Origin: Ardenticatenales bacterium
Lineage (GTDB): Bacteria > Chloroflexota > Anaerolineae > Promineifilales > Promineifilaceae
DNA length: 64,000 nt
Assembly (NCBI GenBank): GCA_020634575.1
Contig: JACKBM010000036.1
Coordinates: forward strand, 6,373-70,372
Direction of reading: 5' to 3'
Below, in pieces: positions 17,228 to 25,938 of this stretch; the first letter of the stretch is position 1, and each line of letters begins with the position of its first letter. The position numbers were made by a program, and so were the translations under genes. The notes under the pieces are model-generated. The model had not been told where the DNA came from. It was given only the letters and a program-made list of their open reading frames with translations, and ran no database searches.

Positions 17228-17280
17228 GTTCAGCCTATTAATCCCTTAACAGAGCGCCTATCGGAGATCTCTCAGCCCAT

Positions 17281-17308
17281 ATCGGCGTGAAGCTGTTATA
17301 ATCGGCGT
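17281..17308 (+). promoter_or_regulatory. Extended -10 promoter flanked by an 8-base direct repeat
   Basis: TGTTATAAT lies at 17294-17302. The octamer ATCGGCGT occurs at 17281-17288 and 17301-17308, spaced 20 bases, the second copy overlapping the -10. This could be an operator for the AAA ATPase transcription unit. Confidence 0.45.
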
Positions 17309-17387
17309 AAGGTTCAACCAACATAATGGGTGTTTGTTAGTTGATCAAAATCCAGAAGTGCCGCTAAAACAAACGACGGAGTTGGTA

Positions 17388-18728
17388 ATGGCTGCTCAAA
17401 CCACGATGGGCACATCCGATTTACAGGCCCAGCATACCCCGCCCCCACAGACTGTGTGGCGCCCAAAAACTATAAGCAATCTTGAGGATACCGGCCTCAC
17501 CCAGGGTCTGGTTGCTGAGCTGGTTCTCAAGACGATCTATTTCCGCGGACAGGTCACCGGTTATGAAGTGGCAGACTATATTCGTCTGCCCTTTCAGAAT
17601 GTGGTCCGGCCGGTTCTCGAAAATCTCAAGCGAGAGCGCTTGTGCGAAGTGACCGGCGCCGGTGGCCTGGGTGCTGGCGCCTATCAATATGTCATCACCT
17701 CGGAAGGCATCCGCCGGGCCCGCGAATATCTGGAGCGGACAACCTACACGGATGTCGCCCCGGTGCCCTGGAAGCAATATGTCGAAGCGATGCGTATCCA
17801 GGGGCGCGAACGGTTGACGGTCAATGAAGAGATGATGCGGCGCACACTCAAGCATCTCATCCTCAACGAATCCATCTTTGACATGATTGGCCCAGCCGTC
17901 AATTCCGGCAAATCCATCTTCCTTTATGGCCCGCCCGGGAACGGCAAAACCACCATTGCTGAATCTATCGGCCGTCTGGTCCTGGGCAACGAAATGTATA
18001 TTCCGTACGCCGTCGAGGCCGATGGCCAGATTATCAAGGTATTTGACAACATCAACCATACGGTGATTGATGAGTCAACGCAGCGGGTGGTCACCGGCAG
18101 TCTGGGTGATAAGCCAGATGCACGCTGGATCCGCATTAAGCGGCCGGTCATCATGGTCGGTGGCGAGCTGACCCTGGATGGGTTGGAGCTCGTTTACGAC
18201 CCGGTGAACAAATATTATGAAGCGCCGTTCCAGATGAAAGCGAACGGCGGCATGTTCCTGATCGATGACTTTGGCCGGCAACAAATCCGGCCGCGCGACC
18301 TGCTGAACCGATGGGTTGTGCCGATGGAGAAGAATGTCGATTTCCTGGCGCTGCATACCGGCCGGAAAATGGAAGTCCCCTTCGAAGTCCTGATCGTTTT
18401 TTCCACCAACCTGCCGCCCCGCGATCTCGTCGACGAGGCGTTCCTGCGCCGTATCCGCCATAAAATCGGCGTCACGTCGCCCAGCTTTGACGAATACCGG
18501 TCGATCTTCGAACGGGAGTGCAAGGCCCGCAACATCCCGTACCAGGACAAAGCCGTCAAATATCTGCTGCAGGAATTCTATATCAAGAAAAATCGGACGC
18601 CGCGAGCCAGCCATCCGCGTGACTTGCTCGACCAGCTGGAGGATATTGCCGCTTATCTCAACACGGAACCGCGTCTGAGCAAGACCCTACTTGATCGGGC
18701 GGTCTCCTCCTACTTCGTCGATATGTAA
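17388..18728 (+). CDS. AAA family ATPase with N-terminal winged-helix-like domain
   Basis: The 446-residue protein has an N-terminal region of about 110 residues that looks like a winged helix (LVAELVLKTIYFRGQVTGYEVADYI, then VLENLKRERLCEV). The AAA core follows, with Walker A GPPGNGKTT (about 181-189), Walker B FLIDDFG (about 290) and an arginine-finger region FLRRIRHKIGV. The C-terminal lid is helical. Such ATPases with an N-terminal helix-turn-helix occur in several bacterial phyla, but I know of no assigned function. The ATG at 17388 follows GGAG; a TTG at 17334 is less likely. The GDPD gene begins two bases after the stop codon, so they share an operon. Confidence 0.85.
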   Translation: MAAQTTMGTSDLQAQHTPPPQTVWRPKTISNLEDTGLTQGLVAELVLKTIYFRGQVTGYEVADYIRLPFQNVVRPVLENLKRERLCEVTGAGGLGAGAYQYVITSEGIRRAREYLERTTYTDVAPVPWKQYVEAMRIQGRERLTVNEEMMRRTLKHLILNESIFDMIGPAVNSGKSIFLYGPPGNGKTTIAESIGRLVLGNEMYIPYAVEADGQIIKVFDNINHTVIDESTQRVVTGSLGDKPDARWIRIKRPVIMVGGELTLDGLELVYDPVNKYYEAPFQMKANGGMFLIDDFGRQQIRPRDLLNRWVVPMEKNVDFLALHTGRKMEVPFEVLIVFSTNLPPRDLVDEAFLRRIRHKIGVTSPSFDEYRSIFERECKARNIPYQDKAVKYLLQEFYIKKNRTPRASHPRDLLDQLEDIAAYLNTEPRLSKTLLDRAVSSYFVDM

Positions 18729-18729
18729 C

Positions 18730-19440
18730 ATGACATTGAGCTGGTTCACAACACCCGGTCCGCTTGTTCTCGGTCATCGGGGCGCAAGCGCCTTCGCACC
18801 GGAAAATACCATGGCGGCTTTCAAACTGGCCATCGAACAAGGTGCCGCCGGCGTTGAGTTTGATGTGCAACTCTCCCACGATGGCGTCCCGGTCATCATC
18901 CACGATGACACAGTTGACCGCACCACAGATGGCAGCGGCACCGTCACCGAGATGAGCCTGGCTGAGCTGAAAGCTCTGGACGCAGGCAACGGGGAAACTA
19001 TCCCCACTCTGGCCGAACTGCTGACCCATTTTGGGGCCAACATTCTCTACAATCTGGAAATCAAAAACGCGGACACGGAAGACAAAGGCGCAGAAAAGGC
19101 GATCCTGGCAATCCTGGACCAGTTTGAGCTGGCCGGCAACGTCCTGATCTCTTCCTTCAACCCTCTCGCCCTGCAACGCATTCAACAGCAGGCAGGTGAC
19201 CGCTGGCCGGTTGCCTACCTCTGGGTTTCGACTCCCACCACAGAATTACGCCAGACCCTGCACGCCACAGCGGATCACCCCTACCATAAACTCATCGACG
19301 AGGAGTATATGGCCTGGGCCAACGCAGCCAATCTGCTGGTCAACACCTGGACGGTTGACGACCCGGCAGATGCTGCTCGGCTGGTCGCGTTGGGTGTACA
19401 TGGCATCATTACTAATCAGCCCGGTGAGATGAAGCTCTAG
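18730..19440 (+). CDS. Glycerophosphodiester phosphodiesterase
   Basis: The 236-residue protein is a cytoplasmic GDPD TIM barrel: LGHRGASAFAPENT (catalytic His and Arg, metal Glu), VEFDVQLSHDGVPVIIHDDTVDRTT, and later LEIKN and VNTWTVDD. It hydrolyses glycerophosphodiesters to sn-glycerol-3-phosphate and an alcohol. No signal peptide is present. It starts right after the AAA ATPase and is followed 6 bases later by a lipid-kinase-like gene, so three genes form one unit. Confidence 0.94.
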   Translation: MTLSWFTTPGPLVLGHRGASAFAPENTMAAFKLAIEQGAAGVEFDVQLSHDGVPVIIHDDTVDRTTDGSGTVTEMSLAELKALDAGNGETIPTLAELLTHFGANILYNLEIKNADTEDKGAEKAILAILDQFELAGNVLISSFNPLALQRIQQQAGDRWPVAYLWVSTPTTELRQTLHATADHPYHKLIDEEYMAWANAANLLVNTWTVDDPADAARLVALGVHGIITNQPGEMKL

Positions 19441-19446
19441 GCCGCG

Positions 19447-20343
19447 ATGAAGGTTTTCGTCATTCTAAATCCATATGCCAATCGTTGGGGTGCCCAGCGG
19501 CGCCGGCCGCAGGTTGAGAAGGCGCTGCAAGCAGCCGGTCTGCAATACGAACTGCTGGTAACCCGGTCGCGGGGCCATGCCACACAGGCAGCCATGGAAG
19601 CGGCGCAGGGTGACTATGATGCGGTGATATCGGCCGGTGGCGACGGCACCCTCAACGAAGTCATCAATGGCCTGGTGAAAGCCAGCGGGGATGGGCCAAC
19701 CAAACCCCTGGGTATCCTGCCCATCGGCACCGGCAACGACTTTGCCTCATCTGCCGCCATCCCAGCCGATCTGACGGCCGCCGTCGCCCTGATTACCCAG
19801 GGGAAAAAGCAACAAGTTGACCTGGCCTCCGTCAACGGGCGCGTCTTCACCAACAATTGCGCCGCCGCCATGGAACCACTGGTTACCATCGAAGCAGAAG
19901 GGCTGCAACGTCTTTCCGGTTCGATTCGTTACGTGGTGGCCCTCATCAAGGCGCTCATGAAACTAAAAGCGTGGCAGATGCATGTGAGCTGGGACGAGGG
20001 TGATTTCCTGGGCCCGGTCTATCTGCTCTCTGTCTGCAATGGCATTCGGACCGGCGGTAGCTTTATCATGGCGCCTGATGCCAGAATCAATGACGGTCTC
20101 CTTAATTTCGTCCTGATCCCGGAAATCCCGATGCGCACCGTGCTGGCCATTTTGCCCCGCTTATTTAACGGCAGCCACATCCGCCATGAGAAGGTCACTT
20201 ACCTGCGCACCACCCATCTCACCATCAGCAGCCGACCGGGCACGCCCGTCCATGCTGACGGCGAAGTTATTGAGCATGAAATAGACCGGCTGGATTATCG
20301 TGTCCTACCCGGCAAATTAACCCTGTTGGCCAGCGAAATGTAG
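19447..20343 (+). CDS. Diacylglycerol/lipid kinase family protein
   Basis: The 298-residue protein belongs to the DagK/YegS/sphingosine-kinase fold. It has the N-terminal NPYANRWG, the nucleotide-binding GGDGTLNEVINGL (about 59-71) and the conserved PIGTGNDFA. The C-terminal beta domain ends HADGEVIEHE, with the family's D-G-E. It phosphorylates a lipid hydroxyl such as diacylglycerol or undecaprenol using ATP; the substrate is undetermined. The operon with a GDPD suggests recycling of phospholipid head groups or anchors. Confidence 0.9.
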   Translation: MKVFVILNPYANRWGAQRRRPQVEKALQAAGLQYELLVTRSRGHATQAAMEAAQGDYDAVISAGGDGTLNEVINGLVKASGDGPTKPLGILPIGTGNDFASSAAIPADLTAAVALITQGKKQQVDLASVNGRVFTNNCAAAMEPLVTIEAEGLQRLSGSIRYVVALIKALMKLKAWQMHVSWDEGDFLGPVYLLSVCNGIRTGGSFIMAPDARINDGLLNFVLIPEIPMRTVLAILPRLFNGSHIRHEKVTYLRTTHLTISSRPGTPVHADGEVIEHEIDRLDYRVLPGKLTLLASEM

Positions 20344-20372
20344 CCGGCAGGTTTTCATTTCCCGGGTACCTC

Positions 20373-20381
20373 TGTTATGAT
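20373..20381 (+). promoter_or_regulatory. Extended -10 box before the hybrid kinase
   Basis: TGTTATGAT is a TGn extension with TATGAT. A weak TTTTCA -35 lies 18 bases upstream of the -10. The leader would be about 70 bases. Confidence 0.4.
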
Positions 20382-20455
20382 GTAGCCGGGCATGAGTAGG
20401 GCAGCAATACAGGCTAGCCCTACATTATTTTTCTCATAAGAAGGTCCTGAGCGTT

Positions 20456-22396
20456 ATGCACGAACGTGTATTGGTTGTAGACGACTCCAAACCAATCTGT
20501 CAGTTTTTGAGTCAATCTATATTGAAGCCCAAAAACTTTGAAGTCATCATTGCCGACGATGGCATTAAAGGGCTGGAATTAGCCCTGACTGCGGCCCCCG
20601 ATCTCATCATCACCGACAATCAGATGCCCGGGATGACCGGTCTGGAATTGCTCAGCGCCCTGAAACAACGAGGCGTCGGCATTCCCGCCATCTTGATGAC
20701 CGCCCACGGTTCGGAGCAGATCGCGGTCGAAGCGTTTCGGCTGGGTATTCGCGATTATGTGATCAAGCCGTTCGAGCCGGAAGATATGTACGAGGCGATC
20801 GAGAGCGCCCTACGTGAAGCCCGGCTGGAAAAAGAACGGGACGATCTTTTACAGAAGCTAACCGATAGCAACGCGCAACTACAACGCCGCCTCCAGGAGA
20901 TCAATACGCTTTACGGCATCGGCAAATCCGTCTCCTCGTCACTGGAGATCGAAGAGGTCTTGCGCCGGGTCGTCGATGCCGCCGTCTACGTGACTGGCGC
21001 AGAAGAAGGTTCGCTACTTCTCCTCGATGAGGAACACGGCGAATTATACGTACGCGCCTCCAAGAATATGGAGTCAGCCACAAAATCAATGCGGCTACGG
21101 GTGGATGACAGCCTGGCCGGCCAGGTGCTACGCACCAAGAAGCCGCTGGTCATCGACGATGACGACCGCTGGCAGAAGATCAAGACGGCCTACCTGGTCA
21201 AATCCCTGATATACGTGCCCCTCATTTCGGAAGGGAACGCTGTTGGTGTGCTCGGTGTCTCCAACCGGCGTAAATCAGCCTCGTTTGAGCGGCGTGACAC
21301 GCGCGTGCTGGCCATGCTGGCAGACTACGCCTCCATCGCTATCCGCAACGCTGACCATTACAGCCGCACCGAGACTGAGCGCACCAAGTTAAGCGCCATT
21401 CTGACGCAATCGCAGGATCCCATCCTGGTGCTGGACAATGACGGCAAAGTAATCCTGGCCAATCAGGCAGCCATCCATACATTGAACTTACCGGCTGACG
21501 GCCGTATCCACGAATTCCCGATTGCCACTTTTGTCCATGACAATGAGACCGTCGCTTTCCTGCAGCAGGTTTCCGGCGAAGGCTGGACACCTCACATCGA
21601 GCTCAAATCACGTGATGGGCGTATTTTCAACGCCAGCATGTCGCTGATTGAGGGCACCGGCCGGACCATCGTCATGCATGACATCACCCAGTTAAAGGAA
21701 TTGGATCGGCTCAAATCAGAGTTTGTCTCAGTGGTTTCCTACGATCTGCGTGGCCCGTTGACCTCGATTCTCAGCTACATGGAGCTGCTGGACAGCGCCG
21801 GCGAGATGAATGCTACCCAACGCAACTATGTCGAGCGCATCAACGAAAATGTCTCCGACATCACCGCCCTCATCAACGACCTCCTCGACCTCGGCCGCCT
21901 GGAGGCGGGTATCGACATGAACATCGGTATCTGCACGATTGAGAGCATCCTGGAAGAGATCGTCGCCGAGATGGGCGCTGATTTTGCGGCCAAGGGTGTC
22001 CAGTTGAACCTGGCCCTGGCCGAAGAACCTTCTCAGGCGCTGGGCGATCAGCGGCGCTTGAAGCAGGCTTTTGAGCATTTGCTGGAGAACTCGCTGAAAT
22101 TTACACCGGCCGGTGGCTCCGTCACCCTGGAAAGTAAAAGACAGGAAGGCCAACTCATTATTCGCTTCAGCGACACCGGCATCGGCATCTCCCCATCGGA
22201 CCAGACCTTCATCTTTGATAAATTTTTCCGCTCCTCCAGCCTGGGTGACAGTTATGACGGCGCTGGGCTGGGTCTCTCTATCGTTCGCAGCGTCATTGAG
22301 CGACACCAGGGGCGCGTCTGGGTCAACAGTGAAGTCGGCTCCGGCTCCACGTTCAGCGTTGTCCTGCCGATTGTCTCCACCCCCTCCCTCTCATAA
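20456..22396 (+). CDS. Hybrid histidine kinase (REC-GAF-PAS-HisKA-HATPase) with Tyr in place of the acceptor His
   Basis: Domains: receiver (about 1-120; VDDSK, IITDNQMPGMTG, VIKPF), a coiled linker, GAF (about 155-305), PAS (about 315-415), a HisKA-like helix pair (about 420-490) and HATPase (about 530-640). The ATP-binding boxes are intact: N-box HLLENSLKF, G1 DTGIGIS, F-box FDKFFRS, G2 GAGLGLSIV. The H-box, however, reads VVSYDLRGPLTS where SHDLR is expected; residue 429 is Tyr (codon TAC at 21740-21742). The usual autophosphorylation site is therefore missing. The protein may be an allosteric or scaffold pseudo-kinase, may phosphorylate another residue, or may work in trans. No membrane segment is seen. 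A terminator follows. Confidence 0.92.
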   Translation: MHERVLVVDDSKPICQFLSQSILKPKNFEVIIADDGIKGLELALTAAPDLIITDNQMPGMTGLELLSALKQRGVGIPAILMTAHGSEQIAVEAFRLGIRDYVIKPFEPEDMYEAIESALREARLEKERDDLLQKLTDSNAQLQRRLQEINTLYGIGKSVSSSLEIEEVLRRVVDAAVYVTGAEEGSLLLLDEEHGELYVRASKNMESATKSMRLRVDDSLAGQVLRTKKPLVIDDDDRWQKIKTAYLVKSLIYVPLISEGNAVGVLGVSNRRKSASFERRDTRVLAMLADYASIAIRNADHYSRTETERTKLSAILTQSQDPILVLDNDGKVILANQAAIHTLNLPADGRIHEFPIATFVHDNETVAFLQQVSGEGWTPHIELKSRDGRIFNASMSLIEGTGRTIVMHDITQLKELDRLKSEFVSVVSYDLRGPLTSILSYMELLDSAGEMNATQRNYVERINENVSDITALINDLLDLGRLEAGIDMNIGICTIESILEEIVAEMGADFAAKGVQLNLALAEEPSQALGDQRRLKQAFEHLLENSLKFTPAGGSVTLESKRQEGQLIIRFSDTGIGISPSDQTFIFDKFFRSSSLGDSYDGAGLGLSIVRSVIERHQGRVWVNSEVGSGSTFSVVLPIVSTPSLS

Positions 22397-22400
22397 AAGT

Positions 22401-22437
22401 AAGGCGAGGCCCACTTTAGTTTGGGCCCCGCCTTTTT
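22401..22437 (+). terminator. Intrinsic terminator of the hybrid kinase gene
   Basis: An 11-bp stem (GGCGAGGCCCA with TGGGCCCCGCC, one mismatch) has an 8-base loop and is followed by TTTTTG. It separates the kinase from the convergent CRTAC1-like gene. Confidence 0.85.
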
Positions 22438-22439
22438 GT

Positions 22440-24359
22440 TTAGTCAGCCTTCTTGATGATAGGCAAATAGTGCAGGCTACCGCTAACAATCGTTTCGTCC
22501 GTGCGCGTCACGATAAGATCGGCGTCCAGGACCGAGCCCACTGTTAGCTCCGTCAGATCACCGGCAAAGCCACTGACCAGAACTGTCAGGGCAATCTCGC
22601 CGGTTTCCCCCGGATCCAGCCAGAGAAAGGCCGGCTGGGCATAGGCCAGCGTAGAACTCGACGCCCAGTTCAGGAAAAAGCCATCAGGGCAATTTCCATC
22701 ATTACGGATCGTATGGGTGTAAACCTGTGGCCCAGCCAAAGGCACTTCCAGCTGAACGTCCGCAGAAACAGTCATGGCAGCGGTACAGCCTGGCTGCTCG
22801 TATTGGTGGTACCAGGTGCTATTTAATGGCAACTGATTGCCGGAAAGCAATGTCGAACTCCCATCGGGCCAGTCAATCCGCAAGTCTGCTACCTCGGCTG
22901 CCCCCAGACCAAAATGCAGGGCCAGGCTATTGCCGGCCCCCAGGCTGGACCCGTTGGCGACCTCCTGCATCATCACCATGCCATTTGTTGCCGTCAGATA
23001 AACCCGACTACCAATCGCCTGATAATTGACATCGCCACCGCCAATCAGGTTGACTGACAGCCAATTACCAACCGTGCCTTCATTGTGGTAAAGGTGGTAG
23101 GCCTCATCCAGATTGCCGATAACCAGGTCCAGGTGGCCGTCCCTGTCATAATCCGCATAAGCGACGCCCAGGGTCGGGCCATTGTTGTTGGCGCCGCTGG
23201 TTTCGCTAACATCCAAAAAGGCACCGTTCATGGCGTTCTGGAAGAGCCGATTGGTCTGGGTGATATTCGGGTTCATCACCGCCTGGTAGATATCCAGCCA
23301 CCCATCATTATTGTAATCAAAGAAAACAGATCCCCAGCCGATAGCATCAAAATTGACGCCGGCGGCGGCGCTCACGTCCAGAAAGTCAGGGGTGCCCTGG
23401 CTGGTCTGATTTTGCAACAACGTTGAAGGACCGATGTCTGTGAAGAAAAAGTCCAGGTCCAGATCGTGATCGTAGTCGCCGACGGCGAGCCCCATGCCGA
23501 AGACTTCGGTGGCGGCACCGGCCGGTCCAGCCACATTGACAAAACAATGCCCGCCACAACCAGGCCCATCATTGCGCCACAGCACATTGCCATAATGTTT
23601 GTCATTGACGACATAGATGTCCAGATCACCATCGTTGTCAAAATCAACACTGCTGGCGGTAAAGCCAGGTCCCAGGGTGCCCGAGATATTGAGCTGGGCC
23701 GAGATATCATTAAAGGTGCCATCGCCATTGTTAAAATAGAGACCATCCCGATAACCGTCAGGGCAGCTCTCACAGGCCCAATTCACCACATAAACATCCA
23801 GCCAGCCATCTGCGTTAAAGTCCGCCCAGGCACTCGTCTCCCCCTGCCCCTCGTCGGCCAGGCCGCTGCTCAGCGACACGTCTAACCACCCCTGTCCAGC
23901 CAGATTTTGGAACAAATGATTGGCGCCAAGTCCGAGCACATACAAATCCAGCCAGCCATCATTGTCAAAATCCACAAAGTTGGCCCCACTATTCAGGGTG
24001 GTTGTCAGGGCAAGCATGGGAAAATCAAGCACCTCAACAAAAGTGCCGTCGCCACTGTTATGAAATAGCTTGTTCGGCCCGGCCCCGTTCGTCAGGTACA
24101 GATCCAGCCAGCCATCGCCATCATAATCACCCCACGCCTGCCCAATGATGAAGTAATCGCCGGGCTGTGTGGGGAGCTGATGGGTCATAGAAACGCCGGC
24201 GTTCGGACCAACTTCCTGAAATGGTGCGCCGCCTGCAGCAGAAGCCGTCACCCCGGCCAGCCTGGCCAGGGACGATAAGCACAGCGCCACCAGAAACAGC
24301 GAGCTGCCCAGCGACGCCACCAGAAACAATGCTTTCCGTAATGAAGTAGTTCTTTTCAT
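22440..24359 (-). CDS. Secreted CRTAC1-like protein with FG-GAP/VCBS repeats and ASPIC/UnbV domain
   Basis: The roughly 639-residue protein has a signal peptide (MKRTTSLRKALFLVASLGSS...) and then FQEVGPNAGV, the usual entry to this family. About seven repeats of the FG-GAP/VCBS type follow, recognised by DYDGDGWLDLY, DFDNDGWLDLY and DFNADGWLDVY, which are calcium-binding loops of a beta-propeller. The region DLRIDWPDGSSTLLSG is the ASPIC/UnbV domain. A last beta domain of about 110 residues ends at the C-terminus (VYTHTIRNDGNCPDGFFLNW). Such proteins are extracellular and probably bind glycans or other matrix parts. The ATG at 24359 opens the signal peptide; the frame upstream runs through the previous gene's terminator. 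Confidence 0.9.
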   Translation of the reverse strand: MKRTTSLRKALFLVASLGSSLFLVALCLSSLARLAGVTASAAGGAPFQEVGPNAGVSMTHQLPTQPGDYFIIGQAWGDYDGDGWLDLYLTNGAGPNKLFHNSGDGTFVEVLDFPMLALTTTLNSGANFVDFDNDGWLDLYVLGLGANHLFQNLAGQGWLDVSLSSGLADEGQGETSAWADFNADGWLDVYVVNWACESCPDGYRDGLYFNNGDGTFNDISAQLNISGTLGPGFTASSVDFDNDGDLDIYVVNDKHYGNVLWRNDGPGCGGHCFVNVAGPAGAATEVFGMGLAVGDYDHDLDLDFFFTDIGPSTLLQNQTSQGTPDFLDVSAAAGVNFDAIGWGSVFFDYNNDGWLDIYQAVMNPNITQTNRLFQNAMNGAFLDVSETSGANNNGPTLGVAYADYDRDGHLDLVIGNLDEAYHLYHNEGTVGNWLSVNLIGGGDVNYQAIGSRVYLTATNGMVMMQEVANGSSLGAGNSLALHFGLGAAEVADLRIDWPDGSSTLLSGNQLPLNSTWYHQYEQPGCTAAMTVSADVQLEVPLAGPQVYTHTIRNDGNCPDGFFLNWASSSTLAYAQPAFLWLDPGETGEIALTVLVSGFAGDLTELTVGSVLDADLIVTRTDETIVSGSLHYLPIIKKAD

Positions 24360-24377
24360 AGCTTTACTCTGGTCCCA

Positions 24378-24415
24378 GAAAAAAAGGCCTGTTGTACTTT
24401 CGTACAACAGGCCTT
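24378..24415 (-). terminator. Intrinsic terminator of the 24447-25385 gene
   Basis: A perfect 14-bp stem (24384-24397 with 24402-24415, four-base loop) is followed on the minus strand by a run of T. It lies between two minus-strand genes, so the CRTAC1-like gene probably needs its own promoter. Confidence 0.9.
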
Positions 24416-24446
24416 AACTCTTAGTCAGTACGTATCAGGCTTCGGT

Positions 24447-25385
24447 TTACGCTTCCTGGCGGCTACGCAGGGTCACAAAGATGCCCAGGGCAGCAACGGT
24501 CAGAAGGGCAATTGCCACAGCCGTCCACAGCGGCGAACCGGTTGAACCACCGACAAACCCGCTCAGGGAAACATCGGTCGGCGCGCTGGGCTCAAAGAAG
24601 CAGACAGCCGTGTCCTGGCCAGTCGGGAATGTCGTACCATCATTGCAGGCGTAGGTCAGACCATCGGTAGCACCGTCATTCTGGATACCAGTTGTCGAGC
24701 CACTGCCAGTTTCTTCGATGCCATCCGGCACCATCACGACGATTTCATTGGTGATCCCATACAGGATGACTTCCAGGTCAAACGTCGCGGTACCACCAAA
24801 GTGCGTCGCATTGTCATACATGAAAACATGGCAACCCGGCGAATTTCCGCCACTGTGGTCCCAGTTGTCGGCTGGACGTGGGCACGGATCCATCCACTCA
24901 TAGTAGCCGGTATTGGTCACCAGGTCATCATGAACAGAGTAGATACGGGCGCCACCACCCGTGCTCGGCGTGGCCGGCAGCGGGCAGTCATTGGAGAGAT
25001 CGGGGCCGGTATCAGTCGGATCCGTTGAAATGTACCCATTGGAGGCCATGACCAGGTCGGTATAGGTGTTTCCATAGAAGGAAATGTCATTCCCGCCGAG
25101 ACTGATCGGTCCGGACGAAACGTCATCACCAGATACGACCAGGGCACCGCTCCCACTGATGTCAACGAACTGATAATCACAGGAACCAGTACTCTGATCC
25201 ATCCAGGTATAGCCAAACGCATCTGGACCACCCGTCGCTTGAGGCGCCACACCGCCCCCCTGAGGAATATCCCCAGCGAACTTATTCTCAGCATCATCCT
25301 GGGCCAGGGCAGGCACGGCCAGCAACAAAATCCCGGCGAGTGCCATTACCATGAAAACAATAAGCGAACGTCTCTTTTTGGTCAT
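24447..25385 (-). CDS. Secreted protein with C-terminal membrane anchor or sorting tail
   Basis: The 312-residue protein has a clear signal peptide (MTKKRRSLIVFMVMALAGILLLAVPALA). Residues 30-275 are an extracellular, beta-rich domain with at least six Cys, probably in disulfides, and many Gly, Asp and Thr. The C-terminus is Ser/Gly-rich, then one hydrophobic helix (PLWTAVAIALLTVAALGIFVTL), then RSRQEA. That order resembles tripartite sorting tails recognised by exosortase- or archaeosortase-like enzymes, but no matching enzyme is in the window and a plain membrane anchor is equally possible. AGGAGG precedes the ATG. I do not recognise the main domain. Confidence 0.82.
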   Translation of the reverse strand: MTKKRRSLIVFMVMALAGILLLAVPALAQDDAENKFAGDIPQGGGVAPQATGGPDAFGYTWMDQSTGSCDYQFVDISGSGALVVSGDDVSSGPISLGGNDISFYGNTYTDLVMASNGYISTDPTDTGPDLSNDCPLPATPSTGGGARIYSVHDDLVTNTGYYEWMDPCPRPADNWDHSGGNSPGCHVFMYDNATHFGGTATFDLEVILYGITNEIVVMVPDGIEETGSGSTTGIQNDGATDGLTYACNDGTTFPTGQDTAVCFFEPSAPTDVSLSGFVGGSTGSPLWTAVAIALLTVAALGIFVTLRSRQEA

Positions 25386-25494
25386 CGAACCCTCCTAAGG
25401 TTGTATTACGTACATTCAGCTCTATCAAGCCCAGAAATGATAGCACAAGCAATTAATCCGCGCTCATAATTCGTTAATCTTTAGTACTATTGAT

Positions 25495-25527
25495 CAAAAA
25501 AGCCGCCCAAAAATTGGACGGCTTTTA
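25495..25527 (-). terminator. Terminator of the PspC-domain gene
   Basis: On the minus strand AAGCCGTCCA pairs with TGGGCGGCTT (one G-U pair), followed by TTTTTTGA. It lies 25 bases after the PspC stop codon. Confidence 0.8.
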
Positions 25528-25551
25528 CACGCAGTTTACAGAAGCGCCTTA

Positions 25552-25794
25552 TTAAGGCTCAATAATGATCTCGTCTTCGTCAAAAGGATATGCCTTGGCA
25601 CTATTCATCTGTACCTCCGGCATTACAAACGCCAGAATAACGTAGCCAAGGATGCCAAACCAACCCAGTGAAAGGATGGTAAGCAGGACAAATGCGAAGC
25701 GCACAATGACGGGGTCAATATTCAGATAACGGGCCAGCCCCCCGCAAACCCCAAACAGCATCTTATCTTGTGAACGGACCAGACTGCGATTCAT
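25552..25794 (-). CDS. Small PspC-domain membrane protein
   Basis: The 80-residue protein opens with the PspC pattern (KMLFGVCGGLARYLNIDPVIVRFAFVLLT), has one or two hydrophobic segments (FAFVLLTILSLGWFGILGYVILAFVM) and ends in an acidic tail (FDEDEIIIEP). PspC proteins act in membrane-stress sensing, often with PspA; no PspA is encoded nearby. The ATG at 25794 has GGAGG ten bases upstream; a TTG three codons earlier is less likely. Confidence 0.88.
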   Translation of the reverse strand: MNRSLVRSQDKMLFGVCGGLARYLNIDPVIVRFAFVLLTILSLGWFGILGYVILAFVMPEVQMNSAKAYPFDEDEIIIEP

Positions 25795-25938
25795 GATCGA
25801 CAACCTCCAAATTGATTAATCCAGGGACCGGGCAGCGCCCGGTGGGTAAGCCATTTGTTTTAGTTTAAGACAATGGCTTCTGGTTGGTTTCTGGGTAATA
25901 CCCTCTAATACGCATGTGATATAGATAGGTTGCAGCGC

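Noticed and set aside
24384..24415. Hairpin as an attenuator of the CRTAC1-like gene
   Set aside because: Its T tract is on the minus strand right after the 24447-25385 gene, so it is best read as that gene's terminator.
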